Positions 15,117 to 22,791 of a stretch of DNA of 23,752 nucleotides are shown here, piece after piece. The first letter of the stretch is position 1, and the number at the start of each line of letters is the position of its first letter. A program made the translations under genes and the position numbers. The notes beneath the pieces were generated by a model. It saw nothing but the letters and a program-made list of their open reading frames with translations. It did no database searches and had not been told where the DNA came from. Origin of the DNA: CAYWLQ01 sp964458775 (GTDB lineage Bacteria > Myxococcota_A > Polyangia > JAAYKL01); assembly GCA_964458775.1 (NCBI GenBank), contig CAYWLQ010000086.1:1-23752 (forward strand), written 5' to 3'.

Positions 15117-17293
15117 TACAATGAGTCCTTAATAAATTGCATAATTCTATGAAATAAATGCAAACGTGCTTTTGGATCATTAATACTGTGATCTTGGTTC
15201 GGTAAGAAAAGTGAAGTAATATTTTTTCGTTCTGATAGAAATGCTTCAAATATTGATGATGAATGAACAAAAAGTACATTATCATCCGACATACCATGAG
15301 CTAAAAATAGAGGTTTTTTTAAATTTGACACTAAGGGTAAAAGAGCACTCTGTTCATATCCGTTTGGGTTGTCTAAGGGGGTTTGCATATAGCGTTCGGT
15401 GTAGGCGGAATTATACTTTTTCCAATCAGTGACAGGAGCTACAGCAATTCCCATAGACAATGCATCTGTTCGCAGCATTGCGGACAATGCCAAAAAACCG
15501 CCGTATGACCAACCGAATACTCCTATACGTTTGGAATCAACAAACGGAAGTGCTTTTAGATACTCAACACCCGCCATTTGATCCTCAAGCTCTAATTGAC
15601 CTAAAGCCAATCTTATCTGAGCTTCAAAAGAATGACCTCTTCCTGAACTTCCTCTGCCGTCTAAAGTGAAAACCAAAATGCCTCGTCTTGCTAAGAGCTC
15701 TCTAAACGGTTGATATATTGGATGAAAATAGTTTCTGGCAAGTTGAACATGAGGCCCTCCGTACATAATTATTATTACAGGATATTTCTTTCCTTCTTGC
15801 ATATTAATTGGTCGCGTAAGCAATGCGTTAAAAAAGCCGGACGATGTTTTTATAGATAACAAATCGTTTCGTACATTACTTGAACGATAACTGCCCATGT
15901 TATGTGCTGCCAATACACCCAAATGTTTGCCGTCAGCTTCGCGTATATCTGTTTTAGGAGATCGATTCAATGCTGAGTGATTGTCGATATATTTGCTGCC
16001 GTTTGGTGAATATAATACATCATGAGTGCCCTCTTCCATGTCAATACTTTCTAGTTCTCTTTCTCCTTCTAAAGATATTCTATAAAGTTTTTGCTCAAGC
16101 TCATTTTCTGCGTTTGCGGTAAAGACCACTTTTTTTAACTCTAAATCAATTAAATTTATTTTATTTACAGTCCAGCGGCCGCCCGTCAAAGATTTTAGAC
16201 CGGTTCCGTCTGTTCCTATTTGATAAATATGAGAATATCCGTCTCTCTCTGATAAAAACAACATTTTCTTTCCGTCCGGAAATAGAGCAGGTTCAGAAAG
16301 AAGATTGACAAATCTCGGATCTCTTTCAGTAATCACATTTGAACACGGACCTTCATTTATTGGACAAAGCCAAGTTTCAAGTACAGTCTGCAATCTGTCG
16401 AGTCTCATTACAAAAAGCTGCTTTGCATTTTGATGCCATAAAACTCTAGGAAGGTACTGATTGGGATCTGCACCAGTATCAAGATACGATATTGAAGAAA
16501 TTTGTGAGCTAAAATTGACGGATGCTATTCTCACTATAGGATTAGGTTCTCCAGGATAGGGATATGAGACTGGAATAATAGAACCTTTTTTTGTCAAAGT
16601 TCTAAACGAAACATTGGCTAAATCCACATCGTAAAACCACAGGCTTTGACTGTCAGATGACCAAGACATTCCCTCTATTGATTTAAACTCTTCAGAATAT
16701 ATACTCGGTACCTCTCCAAAAAGTCTCTTTATTGATCCGCCTTCCGTTATTTGAGTTTCTTTCTGTGAAACCAAATCAATAGCATATATATTAAAATCTC
16801 TAATGAAAACGACTCTTGATCCATCGGGAGAAGCTATAGGATTTCGTTCTTCAGCAGCAGTATGAGTCAGTCTAATTTTTTTCCCGTTAAGCTCGACTGC
16901 ATACAAATCTCCTCCAGCTGCCACAATTAAACGAGATGAACCGCTCCAAGAATAAGATTCCACTGAAATATCAATTTCTGAAAAAATTGGGTTCTCTGTT
17001 TTTGAGATGATGTTATGAAACCATAATTCCGATCGATGCTTACTTTTTTTGTCATATACATCACGTATATAGGCTATGCTGTTGCTGTCATTTGACCATG
17101 ATATTTGTCTAGGGGGAATTCCAGCCGCCGGACTTGTTCCAAATATTTCTATGATTTCTGAATCTTCAACGTTACCGTAATTCTCGTTACGACTGACTAG
17201 CATTGCGGGCACAGTGCACAAATTCTGTGCTGTTTTTGAGCATCCGAATAGTAAAATAAATAGTAACACAATTACCAAAGAATTCTTGTTCAT
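15116..17293 (-). CDS. S9 family peptidase lipoprotein, dipeptidyl-peptidase IV type
   Basis: A 725-residue serine peptidase, probably anchored by lipid: the signal peptide ends in LLFGC (Cys18). Residues about 60-450 form a beta-propeller with repeated SWSxDSxxIAY and SPDGSRVVF elements. A YSEEFKSIEGMSWSSDS segment (Glu201-Glu202) matches the double-Glu motif by which DPP-IV enzymes grip the substrate N-terminus. The C-terminal alpha/beta-hydrolase domain has GWSYGG (Ser596), HGMSDDNV for the Asp, and NQDHSI for the His. It should remove dipeptides, likely Xaa-Pro, from peptides in the periplasm or at the surface. The ATG at 17293 has no strong ribosome binding site. The downstream lipoprotein gene overlaps its stop by one base. 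Confidence 0.93.
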   Translation of the reverse strand: MNKNSLVIVLLFILLFGCSKTAQNLCTVPAMLVSRNENYGNVEDSEIIEIFGTSPAAGIPPRQISWSNDSNSIAYIRDVYDKKSKHRSELWFHNIISKTENPIFSEIDISVESYSWSGSSRLIVAAGGDLYAVELNGKKIRLTHTAAEERNPIASPDGSRVVFIRDFNIYAIDLVSQKETQITEGGSIKRLFGEVPSIYSEEFKSIEGMSWSSDSQSLWFYDVDLANVSFRTLTKKGSIIPVSYPYPGEPNPIVRIASVNFSSQISSISYLDTGADPNQYLPRVLWHQNAKQLFVMRLDRLQTVLETWLCPINEGPCSNVITERDPRFVNLLSEPALFPDGKKMLFLSERDGYSHIYQIGTDGTGLKSLTGGRWTVNKINLIDLELKKVVFTANAENELEQKLYRISLEGERELESIDMEEGTHDVLYSPNGSKYIDNHSALNRSPKTDIREADGKHLGVLAAHNMGSYRSSNVRNDLLSIKTSSGFFNALLTRPINMQEGKKYPVIIIMYGGPHVQLARNYFHPIYQPFRELLARRGILVFTLDGRGSSGRGHSFEAQIRLALGQLELEDQMAGVEYLKALPFVDSKRIGVFGWSYGGFLALSAMLRTDALSMGIAVAPVTDWKKYNSAYTERYMQTPLDNPNGYEQSALLPLVSNLKKPLFLAHGMSDDNVLFVHSSSIFEAFLSERKNITSLFLPNQDHSINDPKARLHLFHRIMQFIKDSL

Positions 17294-17523
17294 AATTAAC
17301 TACAGTAAAACATGCATAGACTTGTGAAAAGACTAATATGTATTCATTAAAACAATAATTTTCTGCATTTTAGTGACTACACTGATAATTAATGATTATT
17401 ATGAACTTTATGATCTTGTCTAAAACACCTAAAAATTTGAAAGGAAATATAACAATTAAGTAATATTAAAAGTGTATATAACCGTTATTTGGAAAGGTTA
17501 AAAAAAGCGAAGGAGCTAAATCT
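17294..17523. promoter_or_regulatory. Divergent intergenic region; candidate promoter for the Asp-rich lipoprotein
   Basis: This 230-base AT-rich spacer lies between the S9 peptidase (-) and the Asp-rich lipoprotein (+). The best plus-strand promoter is TTGAAA (17437-17442) with TAATAT (17461-17466), spacer 18. AAGGAG lies about 9 bases before the GTG at 17524. No gene or strong repeat is seen, and I found no convincing promoter for the minus-strand gene. Confidence 0.35.
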
Positions 17524-18405
17524 GTGAACAATCTATTTGAAAACCGTTATTTTCCAATTGATTATATTGTCAGTACTGCTTTTATTCTTTCAATTTTCAG
17601 CATGATCGGATGTGCTGAGATGGAGTATAATTACAATCCTCGTGTAACAAATCCTGAAACTAAAGATACATCTTCTGCATCTGATGGAGATACCGATTCA
17701 GACACGGATGCGGATAGTGATAGCGATAGTGATAGTGACACAGATACGGATACGGATACGGATACAGATGCTGACGCGGATGCAGATGCGGATACGGATT
17801 CTGACAGCGATTCCGATACCGATACGGACACAGATGCTGATACTGACAGCGATTCCGATACCGATACGGACACAGATGCTGATACTGATAGCGATTCTGA
17901 TACTGATACTGACAGCGACACCGACACCGATACTGACACTGATACCGATACTGACACTGATACTGACACTGATACTGATACCGATGTTGATACTGACACT
18001 GACACTGACACCGATACCGATACCGATACTGACACTGATACTGACACTGACACTGATACCGACACCGATACTGATACCGACACCGATACTGACGCTGATA
18101 CTGATTGTTCAAAATTTGAATGCAGTGACGGAAAAGGCGTTTCAGATATTTCTTCGGATAAATGCGTAACTATAACATTTGGGGTATGGTGGAACACTAG
18201 AGATGCTACCATACAGACTAGCGTCGGAGGACAATCTACTCCTTTCTCTTATACAAGCGAATGTAGCAGTACTCCATCCGGAACCGCCAATCTTCCGGCA
18301 TCTCAAGGACAAACAGTTGTGCTAAAAAGTATTAACGGCAGCTGCCCTACGAATATTCAATTAACAGGAGATGGAAGTTCCAAAGTATCATTCGTTTGTT
18401 ACTAA
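17524..18405 (+). CDS. Asp-rich repeat lipoprotein with small Cys-rich C-terminal domain
   Basis: A 293-residue lipoprotein. The GTG start has AAGGAG at good distance. The signal peptide ends in SMIGC (Cys30). Residues 54-194 are an acidic low-complexity stalk of Asp alternating with Thr, Ser and Ala. Residues 195-293 form a compact domain with six cysteines (195, 200, 214, 247, 274, 292) and beta-strand-like segments (CVTITFGVWWN, TVVLKSINGSC). Tryptophans and disulphides would suit a surface binding module, but I do not recognise the family. Codons for the stalk are mixed (GAT/GAC, ACT/ACC/ACA/ACG), so selection seems to keep the amino acids rather than the DNA repeat. It is convergent with the pectate-lyase-like gene, 11 bases away. 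A reverse-strand frame reading Ser-Val repeats is only its shadow. Confidence 0.85.
   Translation: MNNLFENRYFPIDYIVSTAFILSIFSMIGCAEMEYNYNPRVTNPETKDTSSASDGDTDSDTDADSDSDSDSDTDTDTDTDTDADADADADTDSDSDSDTDTDTDADTDSDSDTDTDTDADTDSDSDTDTDSDTDTDTDTDTDTDTDTDTDTDTDVDTDTDTDTDTDTDTDTDTDTDTDTDTDTDTDTDTDADTDCSKFECSDGKGVSDISSDKCVTITFGVWWNTRDATIQTSVGGQSTPFSYTSECSSTPSGTANLPASQGQTVVLKSINGSCPTNIQLTGDGSSKVSFVCY
17683..18105. repeat. Low-complexity Asp-Thr/Ser/Ala coding repeat
   Basis: About 140 codons alternate GAT/GAC with Thr, Ser or Ala codons, with one Val interruption near 17986. Within it, 17803-17844 and 17845-17886 are an exact 42-bp tandem duplication; a degenerate copy follows. Elsewhere synonymous codons vary freely. 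Confidence 0.9.
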
Positions 18406-18410
18406 ACAGA

Positions 18411-18427
18411 ATGATTTCATAAATCAT
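18411..18427. terminator. Short palindrome at the convergent gene junction
   Basis: ATGATTT (18411-18417) and AAATCAT (18421-18427) pair around a 3-base loop, spanning the stop of the pectate-lyase-like gene and lying 6 bases after the stop of the Asp-rich lipoprotein. It is the only candidate bidirectional terminator in the 11-base gap, but it is AT-only in most pairs and lacks a T-run, so it is weak. Confidence 0.3.
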
Positions 18428-19499
18428 CAATTAGTATAATACCGACTCCCGAATACATCTTTACAATATTGTCTACTGAATCTGCCGGATGTAACTGATA
18501 GTCATAATAGTAGTGCGGGTCAAATACCTCACCGTCGGTAATCGATTCACCGCAATTTATAAAAACGTCATCTATTGACACAAGATTTCCTGATGATGAA
18601 GAGCCTTCTGTCAAAGAAAAAGGTCTTGAAATATTTAGAAAATAGTTTGCCTCTGATAACACTTTTGCATCTGTTGTAGATGCTATTGCATAACCGGAAT
18701 CTTCTATATTGTCATAAAAATTATTAAATATGTGTACCTCACCAAATCGACATCTAGGATGTTGCTGCGTTGTATTGTCAAACCAGTTGTGGTGAAGAGT
18801 AATTCTAAGTTTACCGGAATCCGTTTCGCTGTGATTATCGGAAGCACCTATTAAACACACCATATTTTGACTGGAAAATCGATTCCAAGAGATCGTAATA
18901 TAGGAAGCACCTGTTTTAATATCCACTAATCCGTCTTGAGAATTCGAAAAATCATTGTGATCTATCCAGATATGATGAGCATTGTTTTCTATCGACAGAG
19001 CGTCTTCTACTGATCCATAGAATTTGAGATTACGAATTATTATGTTGTTTACTCCTGTAAGACGAAGTCCTGCTCCTGTTATGCCTGTGTTGCTTCCGAC
19101 TCCTTCTATGGTTTTATTAGAAGAGACATCTAATCTTTCGGACAATTCGATTATACTGTTAATACGAATTATTAGCGGAGCATCATTCAGCAGATACTCT
19201 TTCAGTTCAGCAGAATTTAAAGGCTCTGCTATTGTTCCTCCTTTTCCGCCCATAGTTATTTCATCAACGGTAGCAAATCCAACAATAGTAAAATCTGGAA
19301 TTTGTGCATAGTCGCTATCCGAGTCAGTTTCTTTTGAATCAGTGGAAAGACTGTCAGTTGACAGTCTTTCAGTGGATTGTATGTTCTTATCAGAATCAAA
19401 GGTTCTATTGAATTCAAATCCGCATCCTAATAGGCCAAAAAAAATTGGCGCTAAAAAAAAACATCTGACTCTATATATGTTAAAAACTACCTGTAACAC
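18417..19499 (-). CDS. Pectate-lyase-like (PL1 family) lipoprotein
   Basis: A 360-residue lipoprotein with a right-handed beta-helix of the PL1 pectate lyase type, expected to cleave pectate or a related uronic-acid polymer with calcium. The signal peptide ends in FGLLGC (Cys26). A Ser/Thr/Asp linker (about 40-63) repeats LSTDS. Then come GFATVDEITMGGKGG (74-88), TIEGVGSNTGITGAGLRL, IWIDH (177-181), DGLVDI (189-194) and HPRCRFGEVHIFNNFY, whose Arg249/Arg251 fit the catalytic region. Asp166, Asp189 and Asp193 are candidate calcium ligands. The GTG start at 19499 lies inside the end of the caspase gene (20-nt overlap) with AAGGA about 10 bases upstream. Finding it co-translated with a sigma factor and caspase is unusual; a sensing or binding role without catalysis is possible. 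Confidence 0.88.
   Translation of the reverse strand: MLQVVFNIYRVRCFFLAPIFFGLLGCGFEFNRTFDSDKNIQSTERLSTDSLSTDSKETDSDSDYAQIPDFTIVGFATVDEITMGGKGGTIAEPLNSAELKEYLLNDAPLIIRINSIIELSERLDVSSNKTIEGVGSNTGITGAGLRLTGVNNIIIRNLKFYGSVEDALSIENNAHHIWIDHNDFSNSQDGLVDIKTGASYITISWNRFSSQNMVCLIGASDNHSETDSGKLRITLHHNWFDNTTQQHPRCRFGEVHIFNNFYDNIEDSGYAIASTTDAKVLSEANYFLNISRPFSLTEGSSSSGNLVSIDDVFINCGESITDGEVFDPHYYYDYQLHPADSVDNIVKMYSGVGIILIDDL
19345..19370. repeat. 12-bp perfect inverted repeat inside the lyase linker
   Basis: GAAAGACTGTCA (19345-19356) and TGACAGTCTTTC (19359-19370) are exact reverse complements with a 2-base centre. The hairpin lies between direct repeats TCAGTGGA (19339-19346 and 19369-19376). It encodes part of the LSTDS-LSTDS linker, so peptide repetition may explain some but not all of the symmetry. 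Confidence 0.75.
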
Positions 19500-21093
19500 T
19501 GACGAAAATTCCTTTTTCCAAACTCTGTGCGTTTGCAGAAAATCGTTCTTTTGACTTGTTTTTTTTCACTAAATACCTGCCTAAATAAATAATACTAACT
19601 GCTGCGACACCGATACCGGTTCCGATTAATATACGAGAGGTTAAGAGTCTATCTTCAGCCGATTCCTGATATTTCAAAGCCGAACTCTCGCTGTCTGCAT
19701 TGTTATAATTGTCAAATGAACGACTCGCAGCATAGTAAGTAATACCGCCGGCTGTACCGAGTACTATTCCGGCTCCTAAAAGCGACAATCCGGCAACTTT
19801 GCTGAAACGAAGCTTTGAAGAGGAATCTTCTTTCAACAATGAGGTAGGAGAAAAAGACTCAGTTTGGCGAATCGTTTGAATTCCTTTATAGAATCCCCCG
19901 CCGAACGGAGTTTTATACAAATTTCTATGAAAAGATTGGTCAATACTACCTCTATGGGAAGTCGAAACATCTCGAAATTGCAAACTCGATGCATCTATTT
20001 CTATCAATTCTCCTGAAATTTCCGCTTCAGATTCTTCGGACCTCAAAAAAAACGGTTCATTTCCAGGCAAAACAAGAGTAACAGGCTGCTCAGATGTAAA
20101 ATTGAAATCTGCGATGCGAATTCCCCTGCTGTCTTCAACATAATACTTTCCGGCCATGTTTGCAGATACGGTTATTTTTTTTGAGGTTCCAAAAGAGCTC
20201 AGATCCATTAACGGAGTATCAATATTCATAGCAGGAGGATGATAAAACACCTTTAATCGTGCTTTGGGAATTTCTATAGATGAATTGGCAGCTTCTACAC
20301 AAGCAGCAGCTTCATCGTAGGTTATTAAACCATCCAGATTTATATCCGCAGCACCCAACATAGCACTTCTTAGTTCATGAGAAAAAATACCTGATTCCCA
20401 TTTACCCCATTCGTGTGTCTCTGATTCAGAGGAAGCAGCAAGAATTACACCGGTATTGGGATATCGAGATAGTTCTTCAGTACTCAAGAAACTTCGAACC
20501 TGAGAGGAATAGTCTCCTGTTTTATCCGATTTTCCTCTTTTGTTGACCATATAATATGCATGGCAAGCGTCGAGGATAATATGGTTAAAAGAAGCGGGAG
20601 ATTCCGAAATGACATGTTTATACAGTTCGGATCTGTAAAACTTAGCATCAGTAAGGTTTATGTAACCTTCTCGATTCGATCCTATATTTCCGTGTCCCGA
20701 ATAGATAAACATAAAAGAAGTTGAAAAACCTGCCTTATTATCTTCATTGATCAACTCAAAAACTGCCCTTAGAGTCTTAAGCAGATTATCTTTTGTGGGA
20801 ATATGAGTTGCTTTTTGAGCACTGCTGTAACGCATTTGCGCATCTGAATCCAATACGGTTAAGAGCTTTGTTGATACGCCTGCAGCAATTAACATTTCAT
20901 AGTATTTCGCTGCATCATCGTCGGCGAAGCGTAAAGGTGTTGTATCTTCATCAAGGCTTTGATTGTTTGCGACAACTATTGCATAATTTTTTGTATCGGC
21001 AGTCACTGTGCCGACAAAGGCAGTAATGACATATATCGAAATTGCTACAATCAAAACGTTTGAAAACCTTATCGGCACGATTGCCTCCGTCAT
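19480..21093 (-). CDS. Caspase-like (C14) protease with EF-hand loop and C-terminal membrane segments
   Basis: A 537-residue exported caspase-fold protease. A signal or anchor helix is at about 12-31. The caspase domain (about 35-285) has NYAIVVANNQ, the His134 dyad in IYSGHG and Cys177 in ILDACHA, so the catalytic pair is intact. Residues 250-261 are a canonical EF-hand loop (Asp250, Asn252, Asp254-Gly255, Ile257, Glu261), suggesting calcium control. A beta-rich region (about 305-375) and two hydrophobic segments (about 433-456 and 487-504) follow. Bacterial caspase homologues often cut after Arg or Lys and serve in cell death, defence or signalling; which applies here is unknown. The ATG overlaps the upstream gene's stop by 4 bases, and its 3' end overlaps the lyase gene by 20, so it is tightly coupled to both. 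Confidence 0.9.
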   Translation of the reverse strand: MTEAIVPIRFSNVLIVAISIYVITAFVGTVTADTKNYAIVVANNQSLDEDTTPLRFADDDAAKYYEMLIAAGVSTKLLTVLDSDAQMRYSSAQKATHIPTKDNLLKTLRAVFELINEDNKAGFSTSFMFIYSGHGNIGSNREGYINLTDAKFYRSELYKHVISESPASFNHIILDACHAYYMVNKRGKSDKTGDYSSQVRSFLSTEELSRYPNTGVILAASSESETHEWGKWESGIFSHELRSAMLGAADINLDGLITYDEAAACVEAANSSIEIPKARLKVFYHPPAMNIDTPLMDLSSFGTSKKITVSANMAGKYYVEDSRGIRIADFNFTSEQPVTLVLPGNEPFFLRSEESEAEISGELIEIDASSLQFRDVSTSHRGSIDQSFHRNLYKTPFGGGFYKGIQTIRQTESFSPTSLLKEDSSSKLRFSKVAGLSLLGAGIVLGTAGGITYYAASRSFDNYNNADSESSALKYQESAEDRLLTSRILIGTGIGVAAVSIIYLGRYLVKKNKSKERFSANAQSLEKGIFVSVTGSF

Positions 21094-21974
21094 CTAGGTC
21101 CGCCTATCTCTAGCATAACTGAATGTTGAGTAGGCGGTGTATCTAAATCTTTAAATATCAGAGGTTCCATAGATTTTATGCTCCCAGTTTCTTTAAAAAG
21201 AGCTTCCGCTGCCGCCTCGATCTCCTTTATAGAAAGCGGCTCTTTGGTAAAAAGCGCAACAATTCTAAGCAACCCGGGATTGTGATTTACAGACAAAGAT
21301 ATACCGTCTCCTAAGGGCTCATCTATCTTGTTCCCCTTAATATATATACTCTCTTCTTCTCCATATTCAGGATAGTACCACCTTATTTCACCTTTATTCT
21401 GAATTCCGAAAAGAGCAAGATTTCCTCCGTTGCTATCTGCATAGGTGTAGGTAAAAGTAATAATATCATCTATTGAGAGATTGCTTTCTTCTCTAACGGC
21501 TTGTTGGTTATTTGTGACTCGAAAAACTCTGATTCCGAAGTCTGCAAGATCATTTCCTGTCGAACTTCCTTTTGCAATCAGATGAACCTGAGACAATTGA
21601 GAATCAATAGGCAAAGGCAAGCGATCTGAAAATGGTATCAAATAGAAAAAGAAAAGAATTGAAATAACAATCGTTGCAGATGCAAAGATCAAAGCAGGTG
21701 TTCGACTGAAAGGCTGTTTTGAAGAAATACGTAGATTATTCTTGTATAAATTTGCAAATAAACTTTCAGCAGTTCGCTCAATCGAAAATATTGTATAAGG
21801 GTTATCTGTTTTGCAGAGAGCCGATTCTATTGTTTGACAAAGCACATAGTAATTTGAACAGATAGAACACTGTTCTAGAGATTTATACAAATGAAATCGC
21901 TTTCTTGAACTGATTCCTGTTGTGAACAGTTTTCGAATTAGTCGCCTTGTAAGGATATGGAGATGAAAGCCCAT
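21090..21974 (-). CDS. One-TM Cys-containing protein with periplasmic DUF4384-like domain; candidate anti-sigma factor
   Basis: A 294-residue protein between a sigma gene and a caspase gene. The N-terminal 90 residues are basic and carry a possible metal site, His28-x7-Cys36-x2-Cys39 with Cys46 and Cys54, loosely like an anti-sigma zinc finger but with the wrong His spacing. One transmembrane segment lies at about 93-115. The outer part (about 125-275) is beta-rich, with DDIITFTYTYADSNGGNLALFGIQNKGEIRWYYPEY, resembling the DUF4384-type domains found beside bacterial caspase genes. It probably holds the sigma factor and senses the envelope. Its ATG overlaps the sigma stop by one base (TGATG), and its stop overlaps the caspase start by four (ATGA). 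The anti-sigma role is inferred from position and topology. Confidence 0.75.
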   Translation of the reverse strand: MGFHLHILTRRLIRKLFTTGISSRKRFHLYKSLEQCSICSNYYVLCQTIESALCKTDNPYTIFSIERTAESLFANLYKNNLRISSKQPFSRTPALIFASATIVISILFFFYLIPFSDRLPLPIDSQLSQVHLIAKGSSTGNDLADFGIRVFRVTNNQQAVREESNLSIDDIITFTYTYADSNGGNLALFGIQNKGEIRWYYPEYGEEESIYIKGNKIDEPLGDGISLSVNHNPGLLRIVALFTKEPLSIKEIEAAAEALFKETGSIKSMEPLIFKDLDTPPTQHSVMLEIGGPR

Positions 21975-22675
21975 CAGTTAGATCCCCAATCTGTAATTTG
22001 AGCAAACAAAAACCAAACCGATAAAATTGCGGATACATTAATATATTGATATCCCTCAAAAAAACCTCTTTGTCGCATATATACAAAAAAGCTCTTTCTA
22101 ATACGCTTTTCGTCTCGCTTTACTCTATATTCAGAAATTCCCAAATATGCTGAGCAATCTTCTACTGAGCGACCTTCAATAAATCGTGCATCAAATAACA
22201 ACCTATCTTCTTTGTTAAGTAAGACAATAAATTTTTCGGTTTCATCCTTCATCTTCTGATTGACAGCTGAGGTTTCCGGATTGTCGGATTCACCGATGTC
22301 CCTATACTCATTAAGATTACTTTCAGAAACATCTTCAATTGAAACAAATTCTCTTGAGCTTTTTCGGAATACGTCGACCACATAATTTCGCGCTATTGTC
22401 ATCAAATAGTTTTTGTAAGGTCTTACTCCGTCATAGGAAGTACGAGCGTTCTCTGAAAACGCTCGTAAAAATATTTCTTGTACAGCGTTTTCCAATTGCC
22501 TTGGATCCTTATAGCCCCTAAAAAAAACACTTTTCCCTCCTGCTTCAATATAAAATCCCTTAAGCAACATAGCAAATAAACCCTTTGAATACTCCATATA
22601 TACGTCAGTCAACGCTTTGCGATCGCCTACTCTAAAAGCGTCTCTGAGAGCCGTGTTTTTAACCAATAATGACAT
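21974..22675 (-). CDS. ECF-type sigma factor with hydrophobic C-terminal tail
   Basis: A sigma-70 family protein of 233 residues. Region 2 (about 14-107) has ALTDVYMEYSKGLFAMLL, the core-binding QLENAVQEIFLRAFSEN and YKNYLMTIARNYVVDVFRK. Region 4 (about 143-198) has LLNKEDRLLFDARFIEG followed by a divergent helix-turn-helix, SVEDCSAYLGISEYRVKRDEKRIRK. An unusual tail (about 212-226, NVSAILSVWFLFAQI) is strongly hydrophobic and could tether it to the membrane. I chose the ATG at 22675, preceded by a G-rich stretch; a TTG at 22693 or GTG at 22684 would add 6 or 3 residues. It heads the sigma/TM/caspase/lyase unit, with its stop overlapping the next start (TGATG). Confidence 0.88.
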   Translation of the reverse strand: MSLLVKNTALRDAFRVGDRKALTDVYMEYSKGLFAMLLKGFYIEAGGKSVFFRGYKDPRQLENAVQEIFLRAFSENARTSYDGVRPYKNYLMTIARNYVVDVFRKSSREFVSIEDVSESNLNEYRDIGESDNPETSAVNQKMKDETEKFIVLLNKEDRLLFDARFIEGRSVEDCSAYLGISEYRVKRDEKRIRKSFFVYMRQRGFFEGYQYINVSAILSVWFLFAQITDWGSN

Positions 22676-22702
22676 TACCCCCACTGCCGGCAACTTATCG
22701 AG

Positions 22703-22749
22703 CGATGATCACGGCTTCCGTTAATTAATCTACGGTTCCAAAATCATCG
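22703..22749 (-). promoter_or_regulatory. Structured leader upstream of the sigma gene
   Basis: In the transcript sense CGATGAT (from 22749) can pair with ATCATCG (ending 22703), and inside it CCGT can pair with ACGG (22732-22735 with 22718-22721). A TATAAT reads on the minus strand at 22774-22769, with an ATGACA 15 bases further upstream. The stem would lie in the 5' leader of the sigma operon and might control it. Confidence 0.35.
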
Positions 22750-22791
22750 TCGGCGGTATTTTGTTAAAATTATAACTTCTTAACGAATTTG

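Noticed and set aside
17631..18212. Minus-strand 193-codon frame of Ser-Val repeats, and other frames over the same repeat
   Set aside because: All frames across an alternating GAT/ACN repeat stay open. Only the plus frame has a ribosome binding site, signal peptide and structured C-terminal domain.
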